Shown: positions 1 to 10,590 of the stretch, one piece after another | Position numbering within the stretch: position 1 is the stretch's first letter | How the letters are laid out: each line of letters opens with the position of its first letter | Assembly: GCA_030280995.1 (NCBI GenBank) | Contig: JASXTE010000001.1 | Coordinates: forward strand, 26,165,606 to 26,229,605 | Length of the DNA stretch: 64,000 nt | From: Hemileia vastatrix | Taxonomy: Eukaryota > Basidiomycota > Pucciniomycetes > Pucciniales > Zaghouaniaceae | Direction of reading: 5' to 3' | Program-made: the position numbers and the translations under genes | Notes under the pieces: generated by a model | Told to the model about the DNA's origin: nothing | Seen by the model: the letters and a program-made list of their open reading frames with translations, nothing else | Databases searched by the model: none

Positions 1-531
1 TTGACAAGAATCACATGTTTCAACATATTTCTGAACATCCTCAGACATGTTAATCCACCAAGCTGTGTTTTTTACTCTGGTTAATGTTTTATGGTAGTCA
101 AAATGACCTGCTAATATATCATCATGACATATACTTAACATTAACTCTTTCATTGAAGGGGGAATTACAATTACATTACTTAATTTTTTCCTGTAATATA
201 TAAAACCATCCTCAATGGAAAATTTTCCTTTTTCTAATGCCTCTTTATACTTAATTGGTAATGTTTTTATTAAAACATTCATTGAAGCATTAGATGGATC
301 ATTTAATATTGTAGTTAATTTACTCTAGTCAGGATCTGAATTATAATTATCAAGAATTGATTGCATAAATTCATCCTCAAGATCTACAATATAAATGCCA
401 TAAATGTTAATAATCTCTGACTCAGGAACATAAGCAGGATTATCATCATTATTAGGCAGAGGTACTCTAGATAACAGATCTACATTAGAGTGCAAGGTTC
501 CTTCTCTATGTGTAATAGTCATCCGGCCTCT
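1..531 (-). pseudogene. Element A: RNase H tail, linker and integrase zinc finger (cut by window edge)
   Basis: Continues the pol frame of element A. The translation holds the linker after RNase H, a short tether rich in I/D/E, then the integrase N-terminal zinc finger: H and H in CHDDILAGH, and CDSC in the last residues at the window edge. The family's role is to bind the ends of the retrotransposon cDNA. The DDE core and any chromodomain lie beyond position 1. Two in-frame stops, at 529-531 (where relatives read Y in QEYRGR) and 325-327, break the frame, so this copy cannot make a full polyprotein. No frameshift is seen here. The assignment rests on close similarity to the better preserved integrase of element B at 14547-16100. 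Confidence 0.85.
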
Positions 532-2649
532 TTATTCTTGTACAGCTAATTGCCATCTAAACATGTGTCTATTAGGAGTTTTCATGTTTAAGAGTGACTT
601 AACTGCACTACAGTCATTTATTAACTCAAATTTTTGGTCTTCAAGGTAATAATGTAGCTTCTTAAGAGCCCATACTACTGCCAAACATTCAAGTTGAGTA
701 GCACCATATTTCAATTCACCACTTCTCAGAGTACGTGAAGTATAGCAGATTACTACTTCTGACATTTTTCCTTCAATAAGTTGTTTTTGATGCAAAGCAG
801 CACCCAGTCCAATAAAACTTGCATCTGTATATAATACAAAAGGTAATTGGAAATCTGGTAATCCCAAGATAGGAGCTGTCATTAAACATTCTTTCAACTT
901 ATCAAAAGCTTGTTGTCTTTCATTATTCCAAATGAAAGCTTCTGATTTCTTTATCAGTGTGGTCAGTGGTGCAGCAATTGATTGGTAGTTTTTTATATAT
1001 TGTCTATAATAACCACACATTCCAAGAAAAGATTGTACATCCTTTACATTTTGAGGAATGCCAATATTCTTTATTGCAGCCACTTTATTTTGGTCTAGAC
1101 ATATTTGTAAGCCAGATACAATATGACCAAGCACTTTTAAAGATTCAAACCCAAATTTACATTTTTTCAATGCAAGGGTCATTTTTATTTCATCCATTTT
1201 CTTAAATACTTTCCTTAAATGGATTAAGTGTTCATCAAAAGTTTTAGAGAACACTATGATGTCATCAATGTATACCATTAACCATCCTTCAATCATTTCA
1301 TTATGGAATGTTATATCCATTAACTTCTGAAATACTGATGGAGCATTTTTTGGTCCAAATGGCATTCTGACATACTTATAAATTCCCATGTGTGTTGTTA
1401 TCAACAAAAAGTTCTGTGAATTCTTTTCAACAGGAATTTGATGGTACCCTTTATTTCCATCTAGGCAACTTATATATTTAGCACCTTTAAGGGTAGCATG
1501 TATAGAGGCAATCCTTGGCAAGGGATAAATATCATCCACTGTAAATGTATTTAATGCTCTATAATCACTGCACAGTCTTGCTTTATCTTGTTCATAAGAA
1601 ATTAGCACTGGTGATATTACACAATATTTTGGTGTAGTTTCAACCTTCTCAAGAATGTTCATTTGTAATAACATCTTAATATTATCCTCTATGTCTTTCC
1701 TCTTCATTGGTGAAGCAGGGTATGGTTTCTTTTTAAGACTAGAAGGAATATTATCCATATCACAGGTTAAACTAATCTTCATTTCATGATCTTTTACAAG
1801 GCCAAGTTCATTTGTACCATGTGCAAAAGCCATTGGAAATGCTTTAATTAATTCCAAAATATTATCTTTCTCAGCTTTACTTATCTGAGTGCCAAATGAT
1901 GCTTTTGAAATTTCTATTTCCAGAAGTTCCATCTCATTGAATTCTCTTCCTTTACACGGGGAATTCGTTACTGACTCAATGTGTAGGAATGTGTTAAAAG
2001 AATTTATTTTAAATTTCCTTTTACCATTCATGCCAATTGTAAAATTGTTATTAGCAGGGTCTAATTTTACACCAAATTTAGTCAGAATATCATTTCCAAT
2101 GATAAAACAGCTACTACAGTTAGTATTATCCATTACTACAAAGTCACAAGTTACCCTTACATAACCATGTTGGTGTTTAAAGAAAACAGCAGCTTTGTAT
2201 TTACCAATGGGGTGTAGCACTGATCCAAAACCTCTACAATTTTTATTTTGAAGTGGTTCAAGCTTAAACCTATATTCACTATCAATTTTCTGTAATGTAT
2301 TAGTGGAAACAACAGAACCAGCAGCTCCTGTGTCCAGTACTATATTAACATTTTCACCAGAAATGATAGCTGGAACCATGGTAGGTGTCATTCTAAAGTT
2401 ATCAGCTTGTATATCCTTAATGATTTCAGCATCCTCAAAATTCATTAAAGATTCATTTGAGTCCATATTTAATATTGGATTTTCAAAGATGAAAAAATCA
2501 TCTTCCAACATACAGACTTCATTTTCATCACTATATGAGATATTGCTGTCATAATCACTTGATTCTTTACTTTTTTCAGTTTCAGTTTCAGATTCACGTT
2601 GATTTTCAACAATATTTATGTTTTTCTCACATTTGTGACTTTGACCCAA
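532..2649 (-). CDS. Element A: protease, reverse transcriptase and RNase H (Ty3/Gypsy pol)
   Basis: A 705-codon open stretch. The aspartic protease motif LDTGAAGSVV has its catalytic DTG at about residues 106-108. The reverse transcriptase follows with the fingers motif SDYRALN, MPFGPKNAPSVFQ, and the catalytic YIDD at residues 460-463 (nt 1261-1272). The RNase H domain reads YTDASFIGLGAAL then the conserved E in QLECLAVVWALKKLHYYL. The order PR-RT-RH is that of Ty3/Gypsy. The apparent N terminus is not a real start: the first codons (TTG...SHKCEKN) are the end of the gag zinc knuckle, which reads in another frame upstream. A single lost base near 2640 explains the break, because relative B reads gag and pol in one frame. 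The enzyme would copy the element RNA to cDNA in cytoplasmic particles. Confidence 0.93.
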   Translation of the reverse strand: MGQSHKCEKNINIVENQRESETETEKSKESSDYDSNISYSDENEVCMLEDDFFIFENPILNMDSNESLMNFEDAEIIKDIQADNFRMTPTMVPAIISGENVNIVLDTGAAGSVVSTNTLQKIDSEYRFKLEPLQNKNCRGFGSVLHPIGKYKAAVFFKHQHGYVRVTCDFVVMDNTNCSSCFIIGNDILTKFGVKLDPANNNFTIGMNGKRKFKINSFNTFLHIESVTNSPCKGREFNEMELLEIEISKASFGTQISKAEKDNILELIKAFPMAFAHGTNELGLVKDHEMKISLTCDMDNIPSSLKKKPYPASPMKRKDIEDNIKMLLQMNILEKVETTPKYCVISPVLISYEQDKARLCSDYRALNTFTVDDIYPLPRIASIHATLKGAKYISCLDGNKGYHQIPVEKNSQNFLLITTHMGIYKYVRMPFGPKNAPSVFQKLMDITFHNEMIEGWLMVYIDDIIVFSKTFDEHLIHLRKVFKKMDEIKMTLALKKCKFGFESLKVLGHIVSGLQICLDQNKVAAIKNIGIPQNVKDVQSFLGMCGYYRQYIKNYQSIAAPLTTLIKKSEAFIWNNERQQAFDKLKECLMTAPILGLPDFQLPFVLYTDASFIGLGAALHQKQLIEGKMSEVVICYTSRTLRSGELKYGATQLECLAVVWALKKLHYYLEDQKFELINDCSAVKSLLNMKTPNRHMFRWQLAVQE

Positions 2650-4163
2650 GGTTTGTTACACTTATAACAAGTATTTGTTTCATACTTCTTAGGTACTACA
2701 GGTGCAGTAGGTTTTTTCTGCTTCTCCTGAAGTGTTTTTGAATTCTGAGTTTTTACAGGTTAAACATTTTGTTTATAAGTGGAATACCTTGATTCATACT
2801 TATGGTTTAATAATATTTCATTGCAAATATTAATAAAATCAGAATATTCAGTAACATTTAATGTTCTAGCTACAACAATGTCTCTGACAGATATAGGTAA
2901 TTTATATATTATCTTATCTTTCCATAAGTTAAAATCCATATGAGGCTCAATGTATTTTAATATTTTGTTTAAATTCATTAAAAATACCATAGGTTTGTCA
3001 CCATTCAACGGATTATACCTAGTCTTCTCATAAAGTCTTTGCTGAGTAAGCCTGAATTTAGAACCTCCAAATTTTTTTTCAATAAGTTGTTTCCATTCAG
3101 CCCAAGAGTAATCTTTACCCTCACTCAAGACAGCTTCAAACCATAATAAAGCTACATCCTTAAATAAAGAAATTAATTTTGATGTTATTTCTTCATCTGG
3201 TAACTTATATGAGAATTTTAAGTTGTCAATTCTTTGAATAAAATGTTGCCAATCAGAGCTGGCTTCCCCATCATAAATTGGGTACTGATCTATCTTAGGC
3301 CAGTTTTTCTGATTGGATTTTATCTCACTAATCTGAGGTAAATTCAACAACTCATTCACTTTTGATAAATGGTCTTGTATTTCTTCCTGCACGGATTTGT
3401 GACTAACATTTTCAGATTTGACACTACCACCAGATGGTTTTAATTGTGGTGGTATAGGGAAGGAATGAGATTCATATTTGCCAATGAAAGGATTATTATT
3501 ATATTGATTATACTTATGATTATCCTGCTTCATTAGTAGATTGGCAGTTTCAATCTCAACTTTAGTTAATCTTTGTAGCAACTCAGAGACACTTTGATTT
3601 GTCTGGGCAAAAGATAACTTTGTTCTTGATTCAGTTTTTAATAAATGTGTTTCATATAATTTTTCTAACTCATAGAATTTGTTTGAAAGGTCATTATATT
3701 TATTACTTAATGAATCATATTTAAGAGTTAGAGACAAATGTTCTTTCTCTAATTCTTTGTTACTTGTTGCTAATTGAGAAATGTTTAATGTCAAGGATGA
3801 AATTGTATCACTAGTGAGATTAACTGTCTGTTCCTCACAATCAGTCATTCTATTCCACAATGCTGAAACAATTCTATGGACAGTTGGATTATTGTTAAAA
3901 TATTCCATGTCTTCCTTTTCAATTCTCTAACTCTCTTGTGAAATTCTCATCTCACTAGTAGGTGGTTGCAACTGAGGGTTAACTGTATTATCATTGTAAA
4001 TAGTACTGTTATTGTGGACAAAAGACAATTCAGGTCTATCTACTCTAAAACCTAAATTTCTTAAATCCTCCTCTATTTTTTGCACAGATTTAACATCAAT
4101 AGAATTACCTATATTGTAATTATCAGTATTATGTTCAATCTGAGAGGGTAATCTACTTACCAT
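2650..4163 (-). pseudogene. Element A: gag (capsid and zinc knuckle), ORF2 N-terminal part
   Basis: Starts at ATG 4163, which overlaps the stop of ORF1 (see 4157-4703). It runs through a TAG at 3927-3929, a 382-codon open stretch (2760-3908), a TAA at 2757-2759, and ends in the knuckle CYKCNKPW. The 3908-2760 part holds a coiled-coil-rich segment (repeated L/N/E/K around residues 30-120) followed by the capsid-like region with QYPIYDGEASSDWQHFI and KLPDEEITSKLISLF, shared by all five copies in the window. The knuckle should read C-x2-C...GHKC; one base is missing just before the GHKC part, so the last half continues in the pol frame. Gag would form the virus-like particle. Lesions seen: two nonsense codons and one frameshift. 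Confidence 0.85.
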
Positions 4164-4703
4164 GGGATGGTTGCCAGTCCTGATTTCTGGCGCTTTTCTC
4201 CTTTGTAAGGGTGAGCTGACGAAGTCAGATGAGGTGGTGGATCCCTGTTGCAACTGTGGCTTGTCTACTGTTGATGAAACCAGTCCCATTTCCATTTGTC
4301 TACCAGGATTTTCTCCTGGGAGTGAGTTGACCCGCCTTGGATAGGGGGTTGCTGATTTGACTGACTGGGCTGGCCTCCCTTTAACTCTGCAAATGCCTGA
4401 TTCATCTGCTGAAACCCTACCTTGCAATTCTTTTGCAACTGCTCTACCTCTTTGAACATGAGTGATTTTGATTCCTCCAACTTCAGAACCTGTTTGGCCA
4501 GGTGGGACAGTTGATCCTGAAGAGGAGGAGACGTCTTTTTTATAGTTATCTTTTTTAAGAGGGAGTCCTTTTCTTCTATACTCATGTTTTCTGCCTAGGG
4601 GTATTGTTGACCCTCCATGGTGATGTCCTGGAAAGTTTTTGTTAGCTTTAGAACTGGTATTATAAGCAGGCTTTTCACTCACACTGTCCTGGGGAGCACT
4701 CAT
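4157..4703 (-). CDS. Element A: ORF1, coiled-coil protein with WKWDW motif
   Basis: No known family recognised. One frame is open from ATG 4703 (MSAPQDSVSEKP) straight into gag. A second frame (ATG at 4585) matches the ORF1 of the other copies: heptad-like L/I/K residues, then VDKWKWDWF near 4270-4290, then a basic tail ending PW-stop at 4157-4165. Conservation of the WKWDW motif and of the PW-stop end in elements B, D and E makes the second frame the likely product. Its stop TAA (4159-4157) lies inside the start of the next ORF (ATGGTAAGT at 4163-4155). A TAG at 4265-4267 follows WDWFHQQ. Function unknown; position suggests a particle or RNA-binding accessory protein, which is inference. Confidence 0.6.
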
Positions 4704-5214
4704 ATTGTTAAGAATGACAATATTTTACGTCTAAAAAAGGAAAAAAACTCTATGGAATTAGTAGACAAAAGATATTAGCAATTATATCACTAATAAAAAA
4801 GCAATGGAGCTTACCCTGAATTTATATCTTTATTTATTTAAATAAAATATAAGAAAAATTTGAAAAAATCTGTTAAAAATATAATAATAAGTTTAACTAG
4901 ACCTCTATAAGGGTTAATAAGTAGCTTACCAAGCTTTAACCAAATACCAATTTAATTGGGTTTTATATTGGTGTCCAAATACCAAGTGAAATTGGGTTTA
5001 TATTGGGTGCAGTTACTACTGTAAATATCTAATTTTTATGATAAAAAATTAGTACAATTATTTTAAGGGTTCTTTTCTGCAATCACTGAGTTATGATGAC
5101 CCACTAATATGGGGCAGAACCAAATATTTGGTTATTTTGAGCTGTACTAAGGTAAAAATCACGTCCCAAGGCTTATACTAAATAATAAGTAAAATATAAG
5201 GAAAGACCCCCAAT
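4704..5214 (-). other. Element A leader between 5' LTR and ORF1
   Basis: No gene. It lies between the LTR at 5215 and the first ATG. It holds a direct repeat of about 30 bases starting with CCAAATACCAA at 4940 and again at 4975 (spacing 35), each followed by AATTGGG and TTTATATTGG. The first bases after the LTR on the minus strand read ATTGGGGGTCTTTCC; TGGGGGTC could be a primer binding site, but I cannot assign a tRNA. The CAGGAC/TCAACTG array of elements B, C and E is absent here. Confidence 0.6.
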
Positions 5215-6391
5215 TGTCAGTATAGTCTAGTACATAAGTATGATATAATAGTGTTTATTTATGGTCCTACTACTTATTGATAAATGATTTAGTAATTAAA
5301 CCTCAGGGGAAGACTAATAAAATAGTTATAATCAAATAAAACTCACAATACTTGGATTTAAATGCGTGCTAGTGGTGGAAAATAGATGTATAAAATATAG
5401 TTATAGCTTATATAAAGATAAAATCAATTTATAGTGGCTTTATAATATATTTCTAAATGTTAATAATTGTATAGTAGTGTTTGTTGGAGTTTTAGTAATT
5501 GAATGATTGATCAATAACCGTCAAAATCCCTCCTTACTTATACCCAAATCCACTGGAGTGCACAGACCTTCAATCCAGATGATGTCACTGCTATCCCCGG
5601 CAATTAAAGCACTGTGAGGGCCCATCACCTCCCCATGGCCTCCACTTCAAGCATATTCAACACCCAGACCTCCAGTAAGGACCCTCCATCACTATTAATA
5701 ATAACACAGACCTATACCATAAATAGAAAATCCAGATAAAAGTGGATACCATAAAGAAACAGGTAAAATAAACAGTCAAAAAGAGATTTAATGAAACCAA
5801 AAGCATATAAAGGAAACAAATAAAATTTCCAAGCCCCCAATAACATCCCCAAGCATCCACATTAACCCAGAAATATCCTTACAACCCATAAATCCGTGAA
5901 TAACCATCCAAAGAAGTAATTTTAGTTGTCCAAACTGGGTGTATGCGCCTGATATAGGTGTCTATAATTCTGTAGGTGTTGTGAGTCCACTTATTTCGTC
6001 CATATGACCAAAAATAAGCAGAAAAACAAAGGTTATAGGCTATTAAGGGGCTAAAACCCACTTATATACCTAAATATACATAATATACTGCATATTTCAC
6101 TGAATATGAGATTTATGTATACATATAAGCTTATGTATGTCAATAATTACTTCATATCACTTAAGATAAGTATATTATGACTCCATTAACACCTTAATAA
6201 GTATTATTAGGCCATGGATAAGCTATTTAAACTATTATAAGTTATATAATAGAATAATAATTATATATATATATAATAAAATAATATATATTATTTTTTA
6301 ACCTTATTTTTAAGATATAAGCTTAATTTACTTAAGGTTATATTATTTTAAGCATAAGAAATACTCAGTCCTAAGGATATTTAGGCTGACA
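5215..6391 (-). repeat. 5' LTR of element A (LTR family F)
   Basis: On the minus strand it starts TGTCAGCCTAAATATCC and ends CTATACTGACA, so it has TG...CA ends. A second copy in the opposite orientation lies at 8438-9616. A hand count over the last ~420 bases gives about 15 differences between the two. It sits exactly where the 5' LTR of element A is expected, and its outer edge at 6392 cuts the gag of element E. A TATA-like box (GGGTATAAGTAAGGAGGG on the sense strand) lies about 430 bases before its 3' end. The 3' LTR of A must lie outside the window. A solo LTR is the alternative reading: CAAT is present on both sides. Confidence 0.75.
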
Positions 6392-8097
6392 CAATTACTC
6401 GAAGTATCATCCAGTGCTATTGTGTCATCAGCCTGTTCCTCTGTCTGCTCAACAAGATGTATCTTCGTATTACAAAAATTGCCTTTCAACCAAGGCTTTC
6501 TGCATTTGAAGCAAGTGCTTGTTGCATACTTTTTGGGCACAAAAGGGGCAGAAGGTTTACCAACCTTTTCCAGAGGTTTCTGTTGGTAATTGGAGGGTTT
6601 CTCCAATGGAGTTCTAGGAATGAATTTTCTAGAATCATACTTGTTGTTTAGAAGGATCTCATTACAAGTATTAATGAAAGAAGAAGGTTCTCTTGAGGAC
6701 TCAGTCCTAGCAACTATCAAGTCTCTCAAAGACACAGGTAATTTGTAGAGGATCCTGTCCTTCCATAATTCAAACTCCAAATTTGGGTCCATTTCCCTCA
6801 AGATTTTCACAAGTTTCATCATGAAATCAATGGATTTTTCAGTAGAAGAGCTATATTTAGCTTCTTCATACTGCCTTTGTTGAGCTATCCTAAACTTGGA
6901 ACCACCAAATTGTGCTTTAATTAATCTTTTCAAATCTTCCCATGAGTAGTCATTTTTATCCAAAAGAACAGATTTATACCACATTAGGGCCACATTGGTA
7001 AATAAAGAAATTAATTTTGACACAAGTTCCTCATCTGGGAGTTTGTAAGAATTTTTTAATTTATCAATCCTGCAAATGAACTGCTGCCAATCAGAGGAAG
7101 AGTCACCATCAAATTTTGGATACTGGTTAAATTTTGGCAAATTCTTTTGATTTGAAGGAGTCTCCTTAGTACCAGCTTGTTTCTGAGTGAGAACGTGCTG
7201 TAACTTCTCCAATTGGGTAGTAATTTCACTGTTTAATCCTTCTGTGGATGATCCTGGTACATCATCAATTTTTGATGGAAACTCAGTGATATCAACAGGT
7301 ATTTCTGGAACTAATTTTACTTTGGATGAACTATGAACAGGTAAAATTGGGGTATCCTGCACCACATGCTCTTTCAAAGATATATCAGAAAACTTTTGAT
7401 CATGTAACAATGAATTTAATTTCTCTTCAATGGTTGTTAGCCTAGTCTTCACTCTTGGAATACTAGATAAACTCTCATTGATGTTTTAAAAAGATAACTG
7501 GCTCTTATTTTGTAAAGATGAATAATGATCACTCAATCTTTTTAAGTTCAACTTATGTCCTTCTAGCTCTTGGAAACAGATGGACACAGTATCTTTTAAT
7601 TTAGACAAATCATTCTTGATATTTTGCCATAAAGCAACTTTCTTTTAATGAGTCACTTTTTAATGAATTAAATTATCAGAAACTCTCTGTAATTCACTCC
7701 TCAATGCTTGATAACCCTGTTCAGTTAACAAGCTATTAAATTTCTGATTTCATTGCATGTTGTTCATTATATTATTTTTTTTAGTAATAATATCCCTCAA
7801 ATATTCATCATCAATGTTAGCTACATCTGGAGTATTTCTCAATAGGGAAACAGAATAACTTTCCAAACTCTCATAAAACTCAAGTTCAAGCATCTCATCA
7901 ATAATAGCCATATCAGGATTTATCATTGAAGTAGCAATCAAAAACATAGGATTAGATACATTAGAATATTGAGCAATTTGTCTACTACTCTCAGCCTCTA
8001 CTGGTCTCACAGTCTCATCTCCTCTTCCATAATTACCTGAAGGAGCTGAATCAGCAACCATAAATGGTACTTGAGATTCAATAGAGTGACTTACCAT
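6392..8097 (-). pseudogene. Element E: gag ORF2 (capsid and damaged zinc knuckle), truncated
   Basis: Starts at ATG 8097 in ACCATGGTAAGT, where it overlaps the stop of ORF1. It reads MVSHSIESQVPF, a coiled-coil region, then the capsid region (FNQYPKFDGDSSSDWQQF, KLPDEELVSKLISLF) and the knuckle. The knuckle is CFKCRKPWLKGNFC: the zinc-binding His is Asn, so it probably no longer binds zinc. Several stops lie between 7452 and 7750. The frame stops abruptly at 6392, where the LTR of element A is inserted; the rest of E should lie beyond the left edge of the window. It is the closest relative here of element B's gag. Confidence 0.85.
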
Positions 8098-8437
8098 GGT
8101 TTGGGTACGAATTGAATGTAATTGTTTTTCCTCTTTCTTCCTCTTTGATAGGGGTGAGAAGGTGTGGGTTTGAACTGATTGGTTCTTGAACGACCTGCCT
8201 GAGGAACTTGTTGTTGTTTTTTTTGGGACAGATAATCTCACTGGGTGTTCAGCCAATCCCACTGCCACTTTGAGACTTCCACCTTTTCTTGTTTCTGGGG
8301 AGACAAGTGTAGAAGGGCTTTTGGGGGTTGGGGAGGTTTCTTTTTCTCTTGAAGAAAGGATTCTATTTTTCTTACCTTGTCTTCTAGAGAGTCTTTTCTT
8401 GACCTCAACTCCTTGATGTGAGTGGAGAGATTGCTGA
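8089..8437 (-). pseudogene. Element E: ORF1, second part (coiled coil, WQWDW)
   Basis: Continues the ORF1 started at 9879 and split by the solo LTR at 8438-9616. The frame reads NLSTHIKELR, a charged coiled coil (DSLEDKVRKIESFLQEKKK), a proline-rich linker, then VEVSKWQWDWLNTQ and a basic tail ending KPW-stop at CCATGGTAA. One in-frame TGA follows NTQ, where element B has Trp. No known family. ORF2 begins one base inside the final Trp codon. Confidence 0.65.
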
Positions 8438-9616
8438 TGTAAGCCTAGATATCCTTAGGACTGAGTATTTCTTATGCTTAAAATAATATAACCTTAAGTA
8501 AATTAAGCTTATATCTTAAAAATAAGGTTAAAATAATAATATATATTATTATATTATATATATATATAATTATTATTCTATTATACAACTTATAGTAGTT
8601 TAAATAGCTTATCCATAGCCTAATAATACTTATTAAGAGGTTAATGGAGTCATAATATACTTATCTTAAGTGATATGAAGTAATTATTGACATACATAAG
8701 CTTATATGTATACATAAATCTCATATTCAGTGAAATATGCAGTATATTATGTATATTTAGGTATATAAGTGGGTTTTAGCCCCTTAATAGCCTATAACCT
8801 TTGTTTTTCTGCTTATTTTAGGTCATATGGACAAAATAAGTGGACTCACAACACCTACAGAAGCATAGACACCTATATCAGGCGCATACACCCAGTTTGG
8901 ACAACTTAATTTACTTCCTTGGATGGTTATTCACGGATTTATGGGTTGGAAGGACATTTCTGGGTTAATGTGGATGCTTGGGGATGTTATTGGGGGCTTG
9001 GAAATTTTATTTGTTTCCTTTATATGCTTTTGGTTTCATTAAATCTCTTTTTGACTGTTTATTTTACCTGTTTCTTTATGGTATCCACTTTTATCTGGAT
9101 TTTCTATTTATGGTATAGGTCTGTGTTATTATTAATAGTGATGGAGGGTCCTTACTGGAGGTCTGGGTGTTGAATATGCTTGAAGTGGAGGCCATGGGGA
9201 GGTGATGGGCCCTCACAGTGCTGTAATTTCCGGGGATAGCAGTGACATCATCTGAATTGAAGGTCTGTGCACTCCAGTGGATTTGGGTATAAGTAAGGAG
9301 GGATTTTTGACGGTTATTGATCAATCATTCAATTACTAAAATTCAAACAACTACTACAATACAATTATTAACATTCAGAAATATATTATAAAGCCATTAT
9401 AAATTGATATTATCTTTATATAAGCTATAACTATATTTTATACATCTATTTTCCACCACTAGCATGCATTTAAATCCAAGTATTGTAAGTTTTATTTGAG
9501 TATAACTATTTTATTAGTCTTCCCCTGAGGTTTAATCACTAAATCATTTATCAATAAGTAGTAGGACCATAAATTAACACTATTATATCATACTTATATA
9601 CTAGACTATACTGACA
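8438..9616 (+). repeat. Solo LTR of family F inserted in element E
   Basis: Begins TGTAAGCCTAGATATCC and ends CTATACTGACA. It is flanked by the 5-bp duplication GCTGA (8433-8437 and 9617-9621). Deleting the LTR and one GCTGA rejoins the ORF1 coding sequence of element E, which proves the insertion. It is inverted relative to the related LTR at 5215-6391. Short hydrophobic open frames inside it (for example 8919-9173) recur in the other LTR copy and are not taken as genes. Confidence 0.92.
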
Positions 9617-9879
9617 GCTGACTTGTTGAGTCAAGGGAATCTTTTTTATTTTGAAGCCTTTTGGAAGCTCTTCTGGGGGGTTTGATAGAGGGATTTTGTT
9701 CCTGAGCAGTTGTATCAACTAATATCTCTATCTCTTGGATCTCCATGTCCTTATTGGTCCAGTAATTGATTAATTTGAGATAGTTTTGTAGTCAAAAGAG
9801 AACTTAATGAAGAAGCTTCATCATAATCAATTAGTTCTAGCTCCTCATCACGGCCAGCAGCAGCAACTTTGTCAGTCAT
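9617..9879 (-). pseudogene. Element E: ORF1, N-terminal part
   Basis: From ATG 9879 the translation is MTDKVAAAGRDEELELIDYDEASS, an acidic start also seen in element B (20573) and C (35155). The frame then changes: the ATG frame meets a stop after LSQINQLLDQ, while the next frame carries the homologous DMEIQEIEILV...KGFKIKKIPLTQQV. The same change of frame is seen in B and C. The segment is separated from its continuation at 8437 by the solo LTR. Function unknown. Confidence 0.6.
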
Positions 9880-10590
9880 AGTTGTATTTAACCTGAATCT
9901 GAGAGAAAGAAATATTTAATCAGTTATTATTTTTACTTTATTTAAAGAAAAATAAGAGAAATAAAATTTAATATAAAGTAATTATCAGGATTTTGTAACA
10001 AACTGGAATAAATAGAATATAATGTTTTTCAGGACAAAGAATCAACTGAAATAATAATCAAAATTTTATTAATTATTTTAAAGTAATTTTATAACCAGGA
10101 TTAAAATAAATCAACTGAATTAATAAAATGATTTAGTAATTAGTAATGTAAAAGTTGATAATCATCAGGACTAAAGTCAACTGAAGAATTTAATTACTAG
10201 GAGTTAATGTCAACTGAAAATAATTTTAATTAACAGGATTAAATGTCAACTGAAATAATTCAATTACCAGGACTTATTTCCAACTAAAATAATTTTAATA
10301 TAATTAATTTAACTTATTTTTTAATAATATTATTTCACTGCCAGGAAAATTTGTCAACTGAAGTAATAATATATTTTTTTAATTATCAGGACAGAGTTCA
10401 ACTGAAATAATTAAAAAAATATATAATAATTAATTTAATTTTTATATTAATTCTAGGACTAAGAATAATACAGTTCTATCTTGGTCAACTAGGAAAAAAA
10501 TATTTATTTACCAGGCACCTCCCCCTGTAAAATGGGTAAGCAAATGCCACTTACAGAGTGCTGAGTAAAAAGATATATGTTGTAGACAAT
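9880..10590 (-). repeat. Element E leader with iterated CAGGAC/TCAACTG motif
   Basis: Non-coding 5' leader. Between about 9985 and 10500 the plus strand carries some eight to nine copies of CAGGACTAAA followed a few bases later by GTCAACTGAAATAAT, separated by AT-rich spacers. The last, variant copy near 10455 reads CTAGGACTAAGAA...GGTCAACTAGG. The same array occurs in the leaders of elements B and C. It lies between the primer site and ORF1, where packaging or dimerisation signals of LTR elements usually sit; that role is inference. Confidence 0.75.

Noticed and set aside
2600..2660. Programmed gag-pol frameshift in element A at the zinc knuckle
   Set aside because: B reads through the same point in a single frame and A simply lacks one base in the knuckle, so a mutation is the better explanation.
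8095..8437. Second frame of ORF1 in A and E stays open for long stretches (dual coding)
   Set aside because: Frame translations of the second reading are not conserved among copies, B and C have stops in it, and E appears to have an indel upstream. Chance openness is the simpler reading.
8919..9173. 84-codon Trp/Phe-rich open frame in the F LTR, repeated at 5657-5860
   Set aside because: Recurs only because both are copies of the same LTR; no domain or context supports a gene.
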